64,000 nt of DNA from Chthoniobacterales bacterium (GTDB lineage: Bacteria > Verrucomicrobiota > Verrucomicrobiia > Chthoniobacterales > JACTMZ01), in the NCBI GenBank assembly GCA_018402585.1, contig JAGYIO010000004.1, positions 1-64,000 of the forward strand. The letters are read 5' to 3'. The notes beneath the pieces are model-generated. The model was given only the letters and a program-made list of their open reading frames with translations. It did no database searches and was not told where the DNA came from. Position numbers and translations under genes: made by a program. Within the stretch, counting starts at the first letter, position 1; every line of letters begins with the position of its first letter. This document shows positions 34,370-42,153 of the stretch, in pieces.

Positions 34370-35401
34370 TCAAGGATTGGAAATACTTACTGCGCCGCGG
34401 GGCAGGACCGAAGAGCCCAGCTCTCGACGCAGCGCTCGGTCTGCCGCCGCGTCATCCCCAAATTTCAAGGCAGGGTCAGGCAATAAAACGATGGTTTGAA
34501 GGCTGGGGGCCAGCGCGAGCATAGCCTTGAGCTCCGCTGGCGCGCCGCTTCCCCGGCGCACGGCCTCGCGCCAGCGGAGGGCAACCGCGGATTGGGCGTC
34601 GGGGGGGGAGACCTCGACGGCTTCCCCGGCCTCGGTAGCCTCGGCGGCGGCCAACTGCATTTTCACCTGGAGCAAGGCAGAACTTTTCCAAGGGGACTGG
34701 CGGCGCAAGGCCGAGAGCAAATGAGCCTGCGCGGCGGAGCCTTCCCCGAGTTGACGGCTGAGTTCGCCGTGGAAGAAATGGACGGAAGCTTCGGAGGGGC
34801 TGCTTTCCGCCGCCTCGAGCAAAAGTTGTCTGGCCTGCGGACCGGCCCGCGCCACGCCCAATTCACCGCGTCGCAGCCACACCCCCAGCGCGGCCAGTAA
34901 TTTGGCCGAGGCCTCGCTGTCCCCGCGCTGCGGGGCATTGGCCATCGCGCGGGAGAGGGCGTCGGCGTCCCTTGCTTGCAGGGCGATTTCGCCGGCCAGC
35001 AAAGCGAGCCCGGGCAATTGCGGATCGGCCTGTTGAGCGAGGGCCAGTTGGGCCATCGCGTCGTCCATCCGTTCCTCGTACCGCGCCCGCACGGCCTCGT
35101 CGAGCGACCGCAAGGCGGAGGCCCGCTGCTCGCCGGTCGACGGCGAGATATCCGAGGCCGCAGCCAACCGCCTGAGCTGCAGCCGGTGCGAGAAGAAGCT
35201 CGCCACGAAGGAGGAAAGAATCATCAAGGCGGCGACGCTGCAGAAAATCATCCGCCGATTTTTCCGGCGCCGGAGCGCTTCGGGGGAAAGACGTCGTTTT
35301 TTCCGCCGCGGGCGCCTCCGGCCGGACGAAGGGCGCTTTCTGCGGCGCGAACGCGACCGGCGGGGCGGTGGTTTCACCGGGACAGGGGTCGGAGTATTCA
35401 T
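34370..35401 (-). CDS. Membrane-anchored TPR-like protein, unknown function
   Basis: 343 residues from MNTPTPVPVKPPPRRSRSRR (an ATG 18 bases upstream is possible). A very basic N-terminal cytosolic tail with more than 25 Arg/Lys in 60 residues, one membrane helix (MIFCSVAALMILSSFVASFF), then about 260 residues of TPR-like helices (DAMAQLALAQQADPQLPGLA). No catalytic motif. Stands alone; a run of T and A at about 34342-34359 lies just beyond its stop. The basic tail might bind nucleic acid or acidic lipids; that is a guess. Confidence 0.7.
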   Translation of the reverse strand: MNTPTPVPVKPPPRRSRSRRRKRPSSGRRRPRRKKRRLSPEALRRRKNRRMIFCSVAALMILSSFVASFFSHRLQLRRLAAASDISPSTGEQRASALRSLDEAVRARYEERMDDAMAQLALAQQADPQLPGLALLAGEIALQARDADALSRAMANAPQRGDSEASAKLLAALGVWLRRGELGVARAGPQARQLLLEAAESSPSEASVHFFHGELSRQLGEGSAAQAHLLSALRRQSPWKSSALLQVKMQLAAAEATEAGEAVEVSPPDAQSAVALRWREAVRRGSGAPAELKAMLALAPSLQTIVLLPDPALKFGDDAAADRALRRELGSSVLPRGAVSISNP

Positions 35402-35552
35402 GGCTGCAAAAACATCCAAGCTGAGATTCTAGCTCATTTAGTCAAGCGCGGCCTCAAGCGCAGGGCACCGTGTTTTTGGCCGGCCGGGACCATGCCGTCG
35501 GCCGCCCCCCCGCTTTTCTTCGTTCCCAAGAGCCGCGCTTTGCGCTTCGCTT

Positions 35553-35558
35553 GGAGGT
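35553..35558 (+). promoter_or_regulatory. Shine-Dalgarno motif of the thioesterase gene
   Basis: GGAGGT seven bases before the ATG at 35566. Notable because most genes in the window lack such a motif, and it fixes the start over upstream in-frame codons. Confidence 0.7.
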
Positions 35559-35565
35559 CTGGCTT

Positions 35566-35973
35566 ATGCTTTCCGCACGGCAATCGATCACCATCCGCTT
35601 CGCGGACGCCGACCCCGCCGGCGTCATTTTTTATCCGCGCGCCATCGCCTTGGCCCACGCCGCGGTCGAGGATCTGCTGCGGCGCAGCACGCTTGGTTGG
35701 GACGCATGGTTTGCCTCGCCCGATTACGCCGCGCCCTTGCGCCGGGCGGAGGCGGATTTCTTCCTCCCGATGAAACCCGGCCAGTCCTTTGCAGTCTGCG
35801 CCAGCGTGGAGAAAATGGGCACCTCATCGGTTACCTTCCTCGTGGAATTCCTCGAGGCGGCCGGAAATATTGCAGCGCGCATCCGCACGGTCCATGTCCT
35901 GGTCGAGAAAAAGACCGGACAACCGCTGCCCCTCGGGGCGGAAATCCGCAGCGCGCTCGGCCCCGGCCGCTGA
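35566..35973 (+). CDS. menI: Hotdog-fold acyl-CoA thioesterase, probable DHNA-CoA hydrolase
   Basis: 135 residues. ITIRFADADPAGVIFYPRAI carries the catalytic Asp of 4-hydroxybenzoyl-CoA-type hotdog thioesterases, followed by the long helix LAHAAVEDLLRR. The family includes the 1,4-dihydroxy-2-naphthoyl-CoA hydrolase of menaquinone biosynthesis, and the next gene, convergent with a 16-base gap, is menE. That neighbour makes the DHNA-CoA role likely but a general thioesterase cannot be excluded. Confidence 0.78.
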   Translation: MLSARQSITIRFADADPAGVIFYPRAIALAHAAVEDLLRRSTLGWDAWFASPDYAAPLRRAEADFFLPMKPGQSFAVCASVEKMGTSSVTFLVEFLEAAGNIAARIRTVHVLVEKKTGQPLPLGAEIRSALGPGR

Positions 35974-35989
35974 GCAGCGGCCCCGACGA

Positions 35990-37081
35990 TCAATAGCGGG
36001 GCGTTTTACCCAGCGCATTGCGGACGATGGTGGCGGTGACGATGCTCTCCGGCCGCGCGAAGGCGGGAAAGACCTCTTCGCTCGCCCCCTCCGCCTCGGC
36101 CCGCGCCGCCTTGTTCTCGGCCACCACGCGGAGCGAGAAGCCGTTGCGCTCGTCCGGCGCCAGGCGCAGCGCGACGCGCCCCGACCGCACGCGGCATTGC
36201 AACGCACGCTCGAGCGCCGCCAGATCGACCAACTCGCCGCGGATTTTGACCAAGTCATCGAGGCGCCCGAGCACGCGCAATTCGCCTCCGCGCAGCTCGG
36301 CCCGGTCGCCCGTGCCATACCAGCCGTCACGCTTCGGATCCTCCCATCGCGCCCGGCCATCCTCGTGGAACATCATCCATCCGGTGAGCAAGGAGGGCCC
36401 GCGCAACTCCAAGACCCCCGCATCATGCAACCTCGCTTCCAGATGACCGAGCAAGGGCAACCACTCCGCATCGCGAGCCCCGATCCGCGCCGTGGCCACT
36501 TGGGAGCCTGCCTCGGTCAGGCCGTAGCTGGCGAGCAAGGGCCAACCCAAAGCCTGAGCCCGTTCCCGCAGGCTGTGGTCCAAGGCGCCGCCGCCCACCA
36601 CCACGGCGCGCAAACACTCCGGGGCGGGCAAGCCCGCCGCGACCAGGTCATGGACCTGGGCCGGAACCAAAGCAGAGAGCGTTGCGCCGCAGTCCGCTGC
36701 CTTGAAAACAAATTCTGCCGCATTCCAGTCGCCCAGGCGATGACCAGGCACTCCGGCCAGCGCGGCACGCACCACGATGCCGAGACCTCCGACGTGAAAG
36801 ATCGGCAGGGGGTCGATCCAGACATCCGCCGCGCCGGCCGCCAAGTGCAGATTGACGGCGCGGGCGCTGGTCTCCAAGGCGGTCCGCGAGAGCGCCACGA
36901 TTTTGAGCGAGCCGCTGGTGCCCGAGGTCCCCAGCCAGACGTGGTCCGCCAGATCGGGAAACTCCGCGGCCCAGACCCGGTCCCGCCAGACCGAGGCAAG
37001 ACGGGGGTTGAGCAGCAAGAAACTCCCCCGGGACTCCCAGAAAGGGCAATCCTCCCGCCACAAATCCAAGCCACGCAGCAT
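35990..37081 (-). CDS. menE: O-succinylbenzoate-CoA ligase-like enzyme
   Basis: 363 residues, ATP-dependent AMP-forming ligase. Visible motifs: LGTSGTSGSLKIVALS (P-loop), DPLPIFHVGGLGIVV, ASYGLTEAGSQVA, GWYGTGDRAEL (ATP-binding Asp), LGRLDDLVKIRGELVD and the terminal Lys in LGKTPRY. It is clearly shorter than the usual 450-500 residues, with the N-terminal lobe trimmed, as in other compact MenE proteins. Activates o-succinylbenzoate for menaquinone synthesis. Other men genes are not in the window. Confidence 0.85.
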   Translation of the reverse strand: MLRGLDLWREDCPFWESRGSFLLLNPRLASVWRDRVWAAEFPDLADHVWLGTSGTSGSLKIVALSRTALETSARAVNLHLAAGAADVWIDPLPIFHVGGLGIVVRAALAGVPGHRLGDWNAAEFVFKAADCGATLSALVPAQVHDLVAAGLPAPECLRAVVVGGGALDHSLRERAQALGWPLLASYGLTEAGSQVATARIGARDAEWLPLLGHLEARLHDAGVLELRGPSLLTGWMMFHEDGRARWEDPKRDGWYGTGDRAELRGGELRVLGRLDDLVKIRGELVDLAALERALQCRVRSGRVALRLAPDERNGFSLRVVAENKAARAEAEGASEEVFPAFARPESIVTATIVRNALGKTPRY

Positions 37082-37253
37082 GGGCCTATCATCCGCCGTT
37101 CGGGCCGAATTTCCAAAGGCAAATCCCCGGCACCGGTTTCCTTTCCCCCCTTACCCCACATTCGCACCCCCTTTTTCCTTGCCTCGTGGCCGCCCCGCAC
37201 GCAATTTAGCTGCCCTTTCCGGCCCCGCTCCCGCGGTGCCGCCGCTGTCAATG

Positions 37254-37328
37254 GCCAGGGTAGCTCAGCGGTAGAGCAGGGGACTCATAAGCCCTTGGTC
37301 GGGAGTTCGATTCTCCCCTCTGGCACCA
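37254..37328 (+). tRNA. tRNA-Met (CAU), elongator type
   Basis: Complete cloverleaf of 75 bases with encoded CCA: acceptor GCCAGGG pairs with CTCTGGC (one G-U), D stem GCTC/GAGC, anticodon loop CTCATAA, T arm GGGAG-TTCGATT-CTCCC. The G1-C72 pair argues against initiator tRNA. A31 opposite G39 is a mismatch at the base of the anticodon loop. A lysidine-modified tRNA-Ile2 cannot be ruled out from sequence alone but Met is preferred. 18 bases upstream of rpsT. Confidence 0.93.
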
Positions 37329-37346
37329 AAGCAAGACCTCACCACT

Positions 37347-37613
37347 ATGGCCAATATCAAATCCGCCGCGAAACGCGCCCGTCAATCCATCGTGCGCACA
37401 GCCCGCAACCGCAGCACCCTGCGCAGCCTGAAAACCCTCGCGGTCAAAACGAAAGTTGCGCTCGGGACCAAGGACCAGAAAAGCTCCGCTGACAAAGCGC
37501 GCGAGCTGGTCTCCGAACTCGACCGAGCAGTCAAGCACGGCACCATCCACCGGAACGCGGCCAACCGCCGCAAGAGCATCCTGGCCCGCAAACTTGCGGC
37601 GCTGGCCTCTTAG
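37347..37613 (+). CDS. rpsT: 30S ribosomal protein S20
   Basis: 88 residues, very basic and helical: MANIKSAAKRARQSIVRTAR at the start and IHRNAANRRKSILARKLAAL at the end, as in all S20 proteins. Binds 16S rRNA early in assembly. No ribosome-binding motif before the ATG. It may be co-transcribed with the tRNA-Met gene. Its stop codon falls inside the first copy of a 222-base tandem repeat. Confidence 0.97.
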   Translation: MANIKSAAKRARQSIVRTARNRSTLRSLKTLAVKTKVALGTKDQKSSADKARELVSELDRAVKHGTIHRNAANRRKSILARKLAALAS

Positions 37614-37830
37614 CCGTAGCCATGCAATTGAAGACGCAATAAAAGCGCGGCTTGGTTCGGTTTGTCCAGGGGGCACGGCCGTCCCGGCCGTGTTGTCGGG
37701 TCGTGACGGGCGGGACGCCCGTGCCCCCTTGGCCACGTGCCAACTCGCTCACCAAATAGTTAGTCAACTCTCGCCCAGACGCGACTCTGTGGCCGTGCCA
37801 GAAATGGCAGAATGTTTTGCCTGGTTACGG
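37609..37830. repeat. 222-base repeat, copy 1 (complete)
   Basis: Starts CTTAGCCGTAGCCATGCAAT and recurs exactly 222 bases later. Contains GGGCACGGCCGTCCCGGCCG and the CGGGCGGGACGCCCG palindrome, and TCAACTCTCGCCCAGACGCG near its end. It begins within the last codons of rpsT. No gene is credible inside it. Confidence 0.85.
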
Positions 37831-37938
37831 CTTAGCCGTAGCCATGCAATTGAAGACGCAATAAAAGCGCGGCTTGGTTCGGTTTGTCCAGGGGGCACGG
37901 CCGTCCCGGCCGTGTTGTCGGGTCGTGACGGGCGGGAC
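37831..37938. repeat. 222-base repeat, copy 2, left part
   Basis: First 108 bases of the second copy, identical to copy 1 up to GACGGGCGGGAC, where it is interrupted by the IS4-like remnant. Confidence 0.82.
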
Positions 37939-39190
37939 CCGCGCACGGCGGGCAGGCTGCCCCTTCGGCGGCGCGGGCGGTCTTCACGGAATGCGCGGTG
38001 ACTTCTGCGCAACTTTCCGAGCTCATCAAGCCGCAGAGGCATGGCCAGAACACTGACCACCGCATCACGCACTTCTTTAAAGAGTGTCCACTGCCGCAAA
38101 TCTTCACAGTCGATAACCCCATGGGGAAAAAACGCTCCTCGCACATCAACCGCTCCAACAGCAACGCCGTGAGGATCTTGCCCTGCATCCAAGCTTGGGC
38201 AGAGTCCTGCTTCTTTTTCGGCAACTGCCCCAGCATGAGTAGGCTTTTGAGCCTTTTGAAAGCCAACTCCACTTGCCACCGTGCCCGATAAAACTCCAGC
38301 GCCACCCGCGCACTCATTTCTCCCGCCGGCACCGTGCAGATCACGACGATGAACTCCGCATATTCCAGCGTCGATGGTTTCACCTGCTCGAACCGCTCCC
38401 TCATCTTGGCTTTGATCTTGCGCCGCGTCCGCTCCGCCTGCTCCGGAGTTTTGCGCAGCGCACAGACCCTGGCCTGCATCCTTTTGTTTCCGGCCAGGAA
38501 CGACACCGGCCAATGCCCGATCTTTCCCAGCGGTAAGGCCCGCAGCCGCTTGAGTAAATCGAAGGTTTTGCCCGCGGCGCTGAGCAGCGGAAAACTCGTG
38601 CTGTGGTAACGCAGGATGACGTCGGCCCCCGCATCCATGATCCGCCCGACGGCTTGGCGATCGTTGTAGCCACGGTCCACCAGCACCAGGTCGCCGGGCT
38701 GGACCGGCAAGCGCCGCAAACTCTCCCCACCGCGCTTGTCGGTTAGTTCGAAAAATCGCAGCACATCTCCGGCAACCGCAGGCTGTAGTGAATACGCCAA
38801 TCGACGCCCGTCGATCCCGGCTCCTGAATGTCGGTCGCATCCAGAATGCGAACGCTGCGCCCGAAGCTCCAGCAATCCCCAGCCTCCCGCAGCAGTGGTC
38901 GAATCCCCTCCAAGAGATGCCCGGTCAGCGCAGCAAGCCAGCGGTGTGAGGTACAGAGCCTCTTGTGCAAGGCCATGGCATTGAGTTTGGGCAATCCTTG
39001 GGCTTCGGCCCGCGCCACCGTTTGTTCCAGGGAAAGCCCTCCGGCAATATGCATGAGCAAAAGCCGCAAGAGATCCTCGCCATGTTGGACCCGCCCGCGC
39101 TTGCGACGCATGGCCCCGGCGGCTCGTGCACTGCTGTCCAGGTCCTCCGGAAGAAACCGGCGAAGTATTTCCCACTGCCCTGCGATGTTG
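37939..39190 (-). mobile_element. Decayed IS4-family insertion element
   Basis: About 1.25 kb between the two halves of repeat copy 2. The 16 bases TCGTGACGGGCGGGAC occur on both sides; a 10-13-base target duplication is expected for IS4 elements, so part of this may be one. I see no convincing terminal inverted repeats. The only gene is the broken transposase. Confidence 0.65.
37960..39180 (-). pseudogene. IS4-family DDE transposase, frameshifted
   Basis: Reads from WEILRRFLPEDLDSSARAAG with no proper start codon, through GLSLEQTVARAEAQGLPKLN and RILDATDIQEPGSTG (first Asp) to about 38745. There a five-T run (ATTTTTC) needs a sixth T to continue into FFELTDKRGGESLRRLPVQP. Next come LVLVDRGYNDRQAVG (second Asp) and FYRARWQVELAFKRLKSLL, the Y-(2)-R-(3)-E-(6)-K signature of IS4. 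A second one-base loss at about 38100-38140 moves the frame to WTLFKEVRDAVVSVLAMPL and LGKLRRSHRAFREDRPRRR. No stop is reached before the flanking repeat. Non-functional as written. Confidence 0.8.
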
Positions 39191-39340
39191 TTTGATCGTG
39201 ACGGGCGGGACGCCCGTGCCCCCTTGGCGACGTGCCAACTCGCTCACCAAATAGTTAGTCAACTCTCGCCCAGACGCGACTCTGTGGCCGTGCCAGAAAG
39301 GGCAGAATGTTTTGCCTGGTTACGGCTTAGCCGGAACGAG
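39191..39340. repeat. 222-base repeat, copy 2, right part
   Basis: From TCGTGACGGGCGGGACGCCC to GGTTACGGCTTAGCCG this matches copy 1 (37701 onward) with about two mismatches in 140 bases. It completes the copy split by the IS4-like element. Confidence 0.82.
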
Positions 39341-39351
39341 GCAGAACCTTT

Positions 39352-39504
39352 AACCACGGATTTCACGGATGACACTGCTGCCAAGCACCTCGATGAGGGG
39401 CAGGAAACCGTCAAGAAAGTTCACCATTTGGTGAGTAATCCGCCGGCAGGGATTGTCTTGAAATTTCTCTGAACCCATCCGTGAAATTCGTGTCATCCGT
39501 GGTT
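39352..39504. repeat. Inverted-repeat element (ACCACGGA family)
   Basis: Left arm AACCACGGATTTCACGGATG plus ACAC (39352-39375); right arm GTGTCATCCGTGGTT (39490-39504) preceded by TCCGTGAAATTC. Arms share modules in inverted order around about 110 bases without a gene. Followed by about 210 bases with nothing recognisable up to 39717. Confidence 0.65.
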
Positions 39505-39717
39505 CAATTGAATGGACACGGCTTAGCGCCGGAGCAAAACAAAACCAGCGTCCTCCACCGGCCGCTGAGTGACGACCGCCTGACCATAGAAAAGGCGCGG
39601 CCCGCGGGCGGATGAGTATCCGTCTCACCAGGGCAGCCCGCTGCGCTTCCCGTTGCGCGGCATTCTTGCTCCGCTCGGTTCTCGCCACCTGCGGCGCGTC
39701 GCGTTTAGTTTCGGGCC

Positions 39718-42069
39718 ATGTCGCCCGAGATCTACGAAAAACTCGGACTGTTGTACCTCGGCCGCGAAGTCGATCCGGAGGGCCAACCGAGCGAAACGCC
39801 GCTGCTCTACGATTCGCGCCATCTGACCACCCATGGGGTCTGCGTGGGCATGACCGGGAGCGGTAAGACGGGGCTGTGTCTTGCCTTGCTCGAGGAGGCC
39901 GCCATGGATGGCATCCCGGCGCTGATCATCGATCCGAAGGGCGACCTGGGAAACCTCCTGCTCACTTTCCCGAAGATGTCGGGCCCCGACTTTTTGCCCT
40001 GGGTCAATGAAGAGGATGCCGGCAAGGCTGGCGTCTCGCTCGACGAGTTCGCGGCGGCCGAGGCGGAAAAATGGAAGGAGGGCCTTGCGCAATGGGGTCA
40101 GACCCCGGAACGGATCGCGACCCTGCGCGAGAAGTGCGAGATCGCCATTTACACGCCGGGGAGCAACGCGGGGATCCCGCTCTCCATTCTGCGCTCCTTC
40201 GAAGCGCCCTCCGCCGAAGTGGCGGCCGACTCCGAACTGCTCGCCGAGCGGGTGCAGAGCACGACTTCCAGCTTGCTCGGACTGCTCGGGATCGATGCCG
40301 ACCCGCTGCAGAGCCGCGAATTCAGTCTGCTCTCCGCCCTTCTCCAGCAAGCCTGGAAAAACGGCCAGTCTCCCGACCTGGCCGGCCTCATCGCCGCAGT
40401 GCAGGAGCCGCCCTTCGAGAAAATCGGGGTGCTCTCGATCGAGGATTTTTTTCCCGCACGTCAGCGCCGCGCTTTGGTCATGGCCCTGAACAATCTGCTC
40501 GCCTCGCCCGGCTTCGCCGCTTGGCGCGAGGGCGCACCGCTCGACATTGCCACCCTCCTCCATACCCCGGAAGGAAAACCGCGTTTGGCCGTCCTGAGCA
40601 TCGCGCATCTCTCCGACCCCGAGCGCATGTTTTTTGTCACCACCCTGCTTGAGGAAGTCATTTCCTGGATGCGCCGCCAACCCGGCACCCCCTCGCTGCG
40701 CGCGCTCCTCTACCTCGACGAAATCTTCGGTTACCTCCCGCCGGTGGCCAACCCACCCTCCAAAGGCCCGCTCCTCCTGCTCCTCAAACAGGCTCGCGCC
40801 TTCGGCCTCGGTCTGCTCCTCGCCACCCAGAATCCGGCTGACCTCGACTACAAAGCCCTGGCCAATTGCGGCACCTGGTTCATCGGCCGCTTGCAGACCG
40901 ACCGCGACAAACAGCGCGTCCTCGAGGGTCTGGAAAGTGCCAGTGCGGGCCGCGGGGCCGACCGCGCCAAACTGAACAATCTGCTCAACGCGCTGGGCAA
41001 ACGCGTCTTCCTGCTCAACAGCGTGCACGAGGCCGAGCCCAAACTTTTCACCACCCGCTGGACCATGAGCTATCTGCGCGGGCCCCTCACCCGGGACCAA
41101 ATCCGTCTTCTCATGGATCAGACCGGACGGCCCGCCGCGCCGCCCACCGCATTGCCCCCGGCCGCGCTGGCCGGCAGCATAGTCACCTCGCCCGAGCCCC
41201 CGGCCGCGGAGCCCGGCGTCTGGCAACTCGTGCTTCCGGAGGCCGGAAACCTGCTTTACCCCTCGCTCGGCCTGCGCATCCGGGGCACCTTTGCCTCCCG
41301 GCGTCCGGCGGCCGAGGCGGCCGCCGAGGTGCTGGTCCGTGTTCCTTTCGGGCCCGACGGGCGACCAGCTTGGCCGCAGGCCAGCGTGGCCGGCGCGACC
41401 CACCAAGCACATCCGCCGGTCGCCCACCACGGCCCGGTCTTTGTGACCGTTCCTCCAGCCGCCCGGGAGGCAGCCGCACAACAAACCTGGCAAATCGAGG
41501 GACGGGCGCAACTCGGCGAGCACTTGGAAATTTCCGTCCTCCGCGCGGGAAAAATCATCGGCGCACCCTTCGAGAGTGACGCCGAATTCGGTCTGCGCCT
41601 GGAACAAGCGGCCCGCGAGGAGCGCGATGCAGCCGTGCAGCTCATGCGGGAGAAGTTCGCCCCGAAATTGCGCACCGCGGCCGACAAAGTGGGTCGCGCC
41701 CGCGAGGCCGTGGCCCGCCAGAAAACGCAGGCCCGATCCGCGCAGGTGCAAACCGCGATCAGCGTGGGCACTTCGGTCCTCGGGGCGCTCTTTGGCAAGC
41801 GGGCCTCCGGACTCGGTCACCTCAGCCGAGCCGGCACGGCCGCCCGCGGGGCGACGCGCGCCATGAAGGAGTCCGCCGAGGTCGGCACGGCGGAAGAAAA
41901 ATTGACCGTCGCCGAAGCCGCGGCGGCGGACCTTGAAGCCGAGTTGGAAAGCAAGACGGCCGGGCTGCCCTCGCCTTCCGCCCTCGCTTTCTCCCCGGAA
42001 ATCCTCCGCCTCAAACTGCTGCCCGCCACCCTGCGCATCGATTCCACCGGCATCTTGTGGAGCGCCTGA
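39718..42069 (+). CDS. HerA/VirB4-like ATPase (DUF853 type)
   Basis: 783 residues. P-loop ATPase core at about 35-460: GVCVGMTGSGKTGLCLALLE (Walker A), ALIIDPKGDLGN, LRALLYLDEIFGYLP (Walker B), GLLLATQNPADLDYKALANC, and the arginine-rich FIGRLQTDRDKQRVLEGL. The C-terminal third has coiled-coil helices (AADKVGRAREAVARQKTQAR) around a short hydrophobic patch SVGTSVLGALFGK. HerA-type ATPases pump DNA or remodel it, often with a NurA nuclease; no nuclease gene is adjacent. No ribosome motif before the ATG. Role in this organism unknown. Confidence 0.85.
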   Translation: MSPEIYEKLGLLYLGREVDPEGQPSETPLLYDSRHLTTHGVCVGMTGSGKTGLCLALLEEAAMDGIPALIIDPKGDLGNLLLTFPKMSGPDFLPWVNEEDAGKAGVSLDEFAAAEAEKWKEGLAQWGQTPERIATLREKCEIAIYTPGSNAGIPLSILRSFEAPSAEVAADSELLAERVQSTTSSLLGLLGIDADPLQSREFSLLSALLQQAWKNGQSPDLAGLIAAVQEPPFEKIGVLSIEDFFPARQRRALVMALNNLLASPGFAAWREGAPLDIATLLHTPEGKPRLAVLSIAHLSDPERMFFVTTLLEEVISWMRRQPGTPSLRALLYLDEIFGYLPPVANPPSKGPLLLLLKQARAFGLGLLLATQNPADLDYKALANCGTWFIGRLQTDRDKQRVLEGLESASAGRGADRAKLNNLLNALGKRVFLLNSVHEAEPKLFTTRWTMSYLRGPLTRDQIRLLMDQTGRPAAPPTALPPAALAGSIVTSPEPPAAEPGVWQLVLPEAGNLLYPSLGLRIRGTFASRRPAAEAAAEVLVRVPFGPDGRPAWPQASVAGATHQAHPPVAHHGPVFVTVPPAAREAAAQQTWQIEGRAQLGEHLEISVLRAGKIIGAPFESDAEFGLRLEQAAREERDAAVQLMREKFAPKLRTAADKVGRAREAVARQKTQARSAQVQTAISVGTSVLGALFGKRASGLGHLSRAGTAARGATRAMKESAEVGTAEEKLTVAEAAAADLEAELESKTAGLPSPSALAFSPEILRLKLLPATLRIDSTGILWSA

Positions 42070-42153
42070 GCGAACCGCGCCTCGGGCCAGACCCGGCCGG
42101 CCGTTTGGCCTTTTGCGCTTTGTCCTGACCCCGTTTCGGGTTTGACTCCAACC

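Noticed and set aside
32419-35401. Exosortase/EPS locus around the PEP-CTERM gene
   Set aside because: No exosortase, glycosyltransferase or polysaccharide export gene lies within the window.
37254-37328. Initiator tRNA-fMet
   Set aside because: The first base pair is G-C and the anticodon stem lacks the three G-C pairs of initiators.
38700-38760. Programmed frameshifting in the IS4 transposase
   Set aside because: A second frame loss near 38,120 and the lack of start and stop codons indicate decay or sequence error rather than a regulated slip.
37609-39340. Repeat island considered as a CRISPR array
   Set aside because: Unit length is 222 bases with only two copies and no regular spacers; no cas genes.
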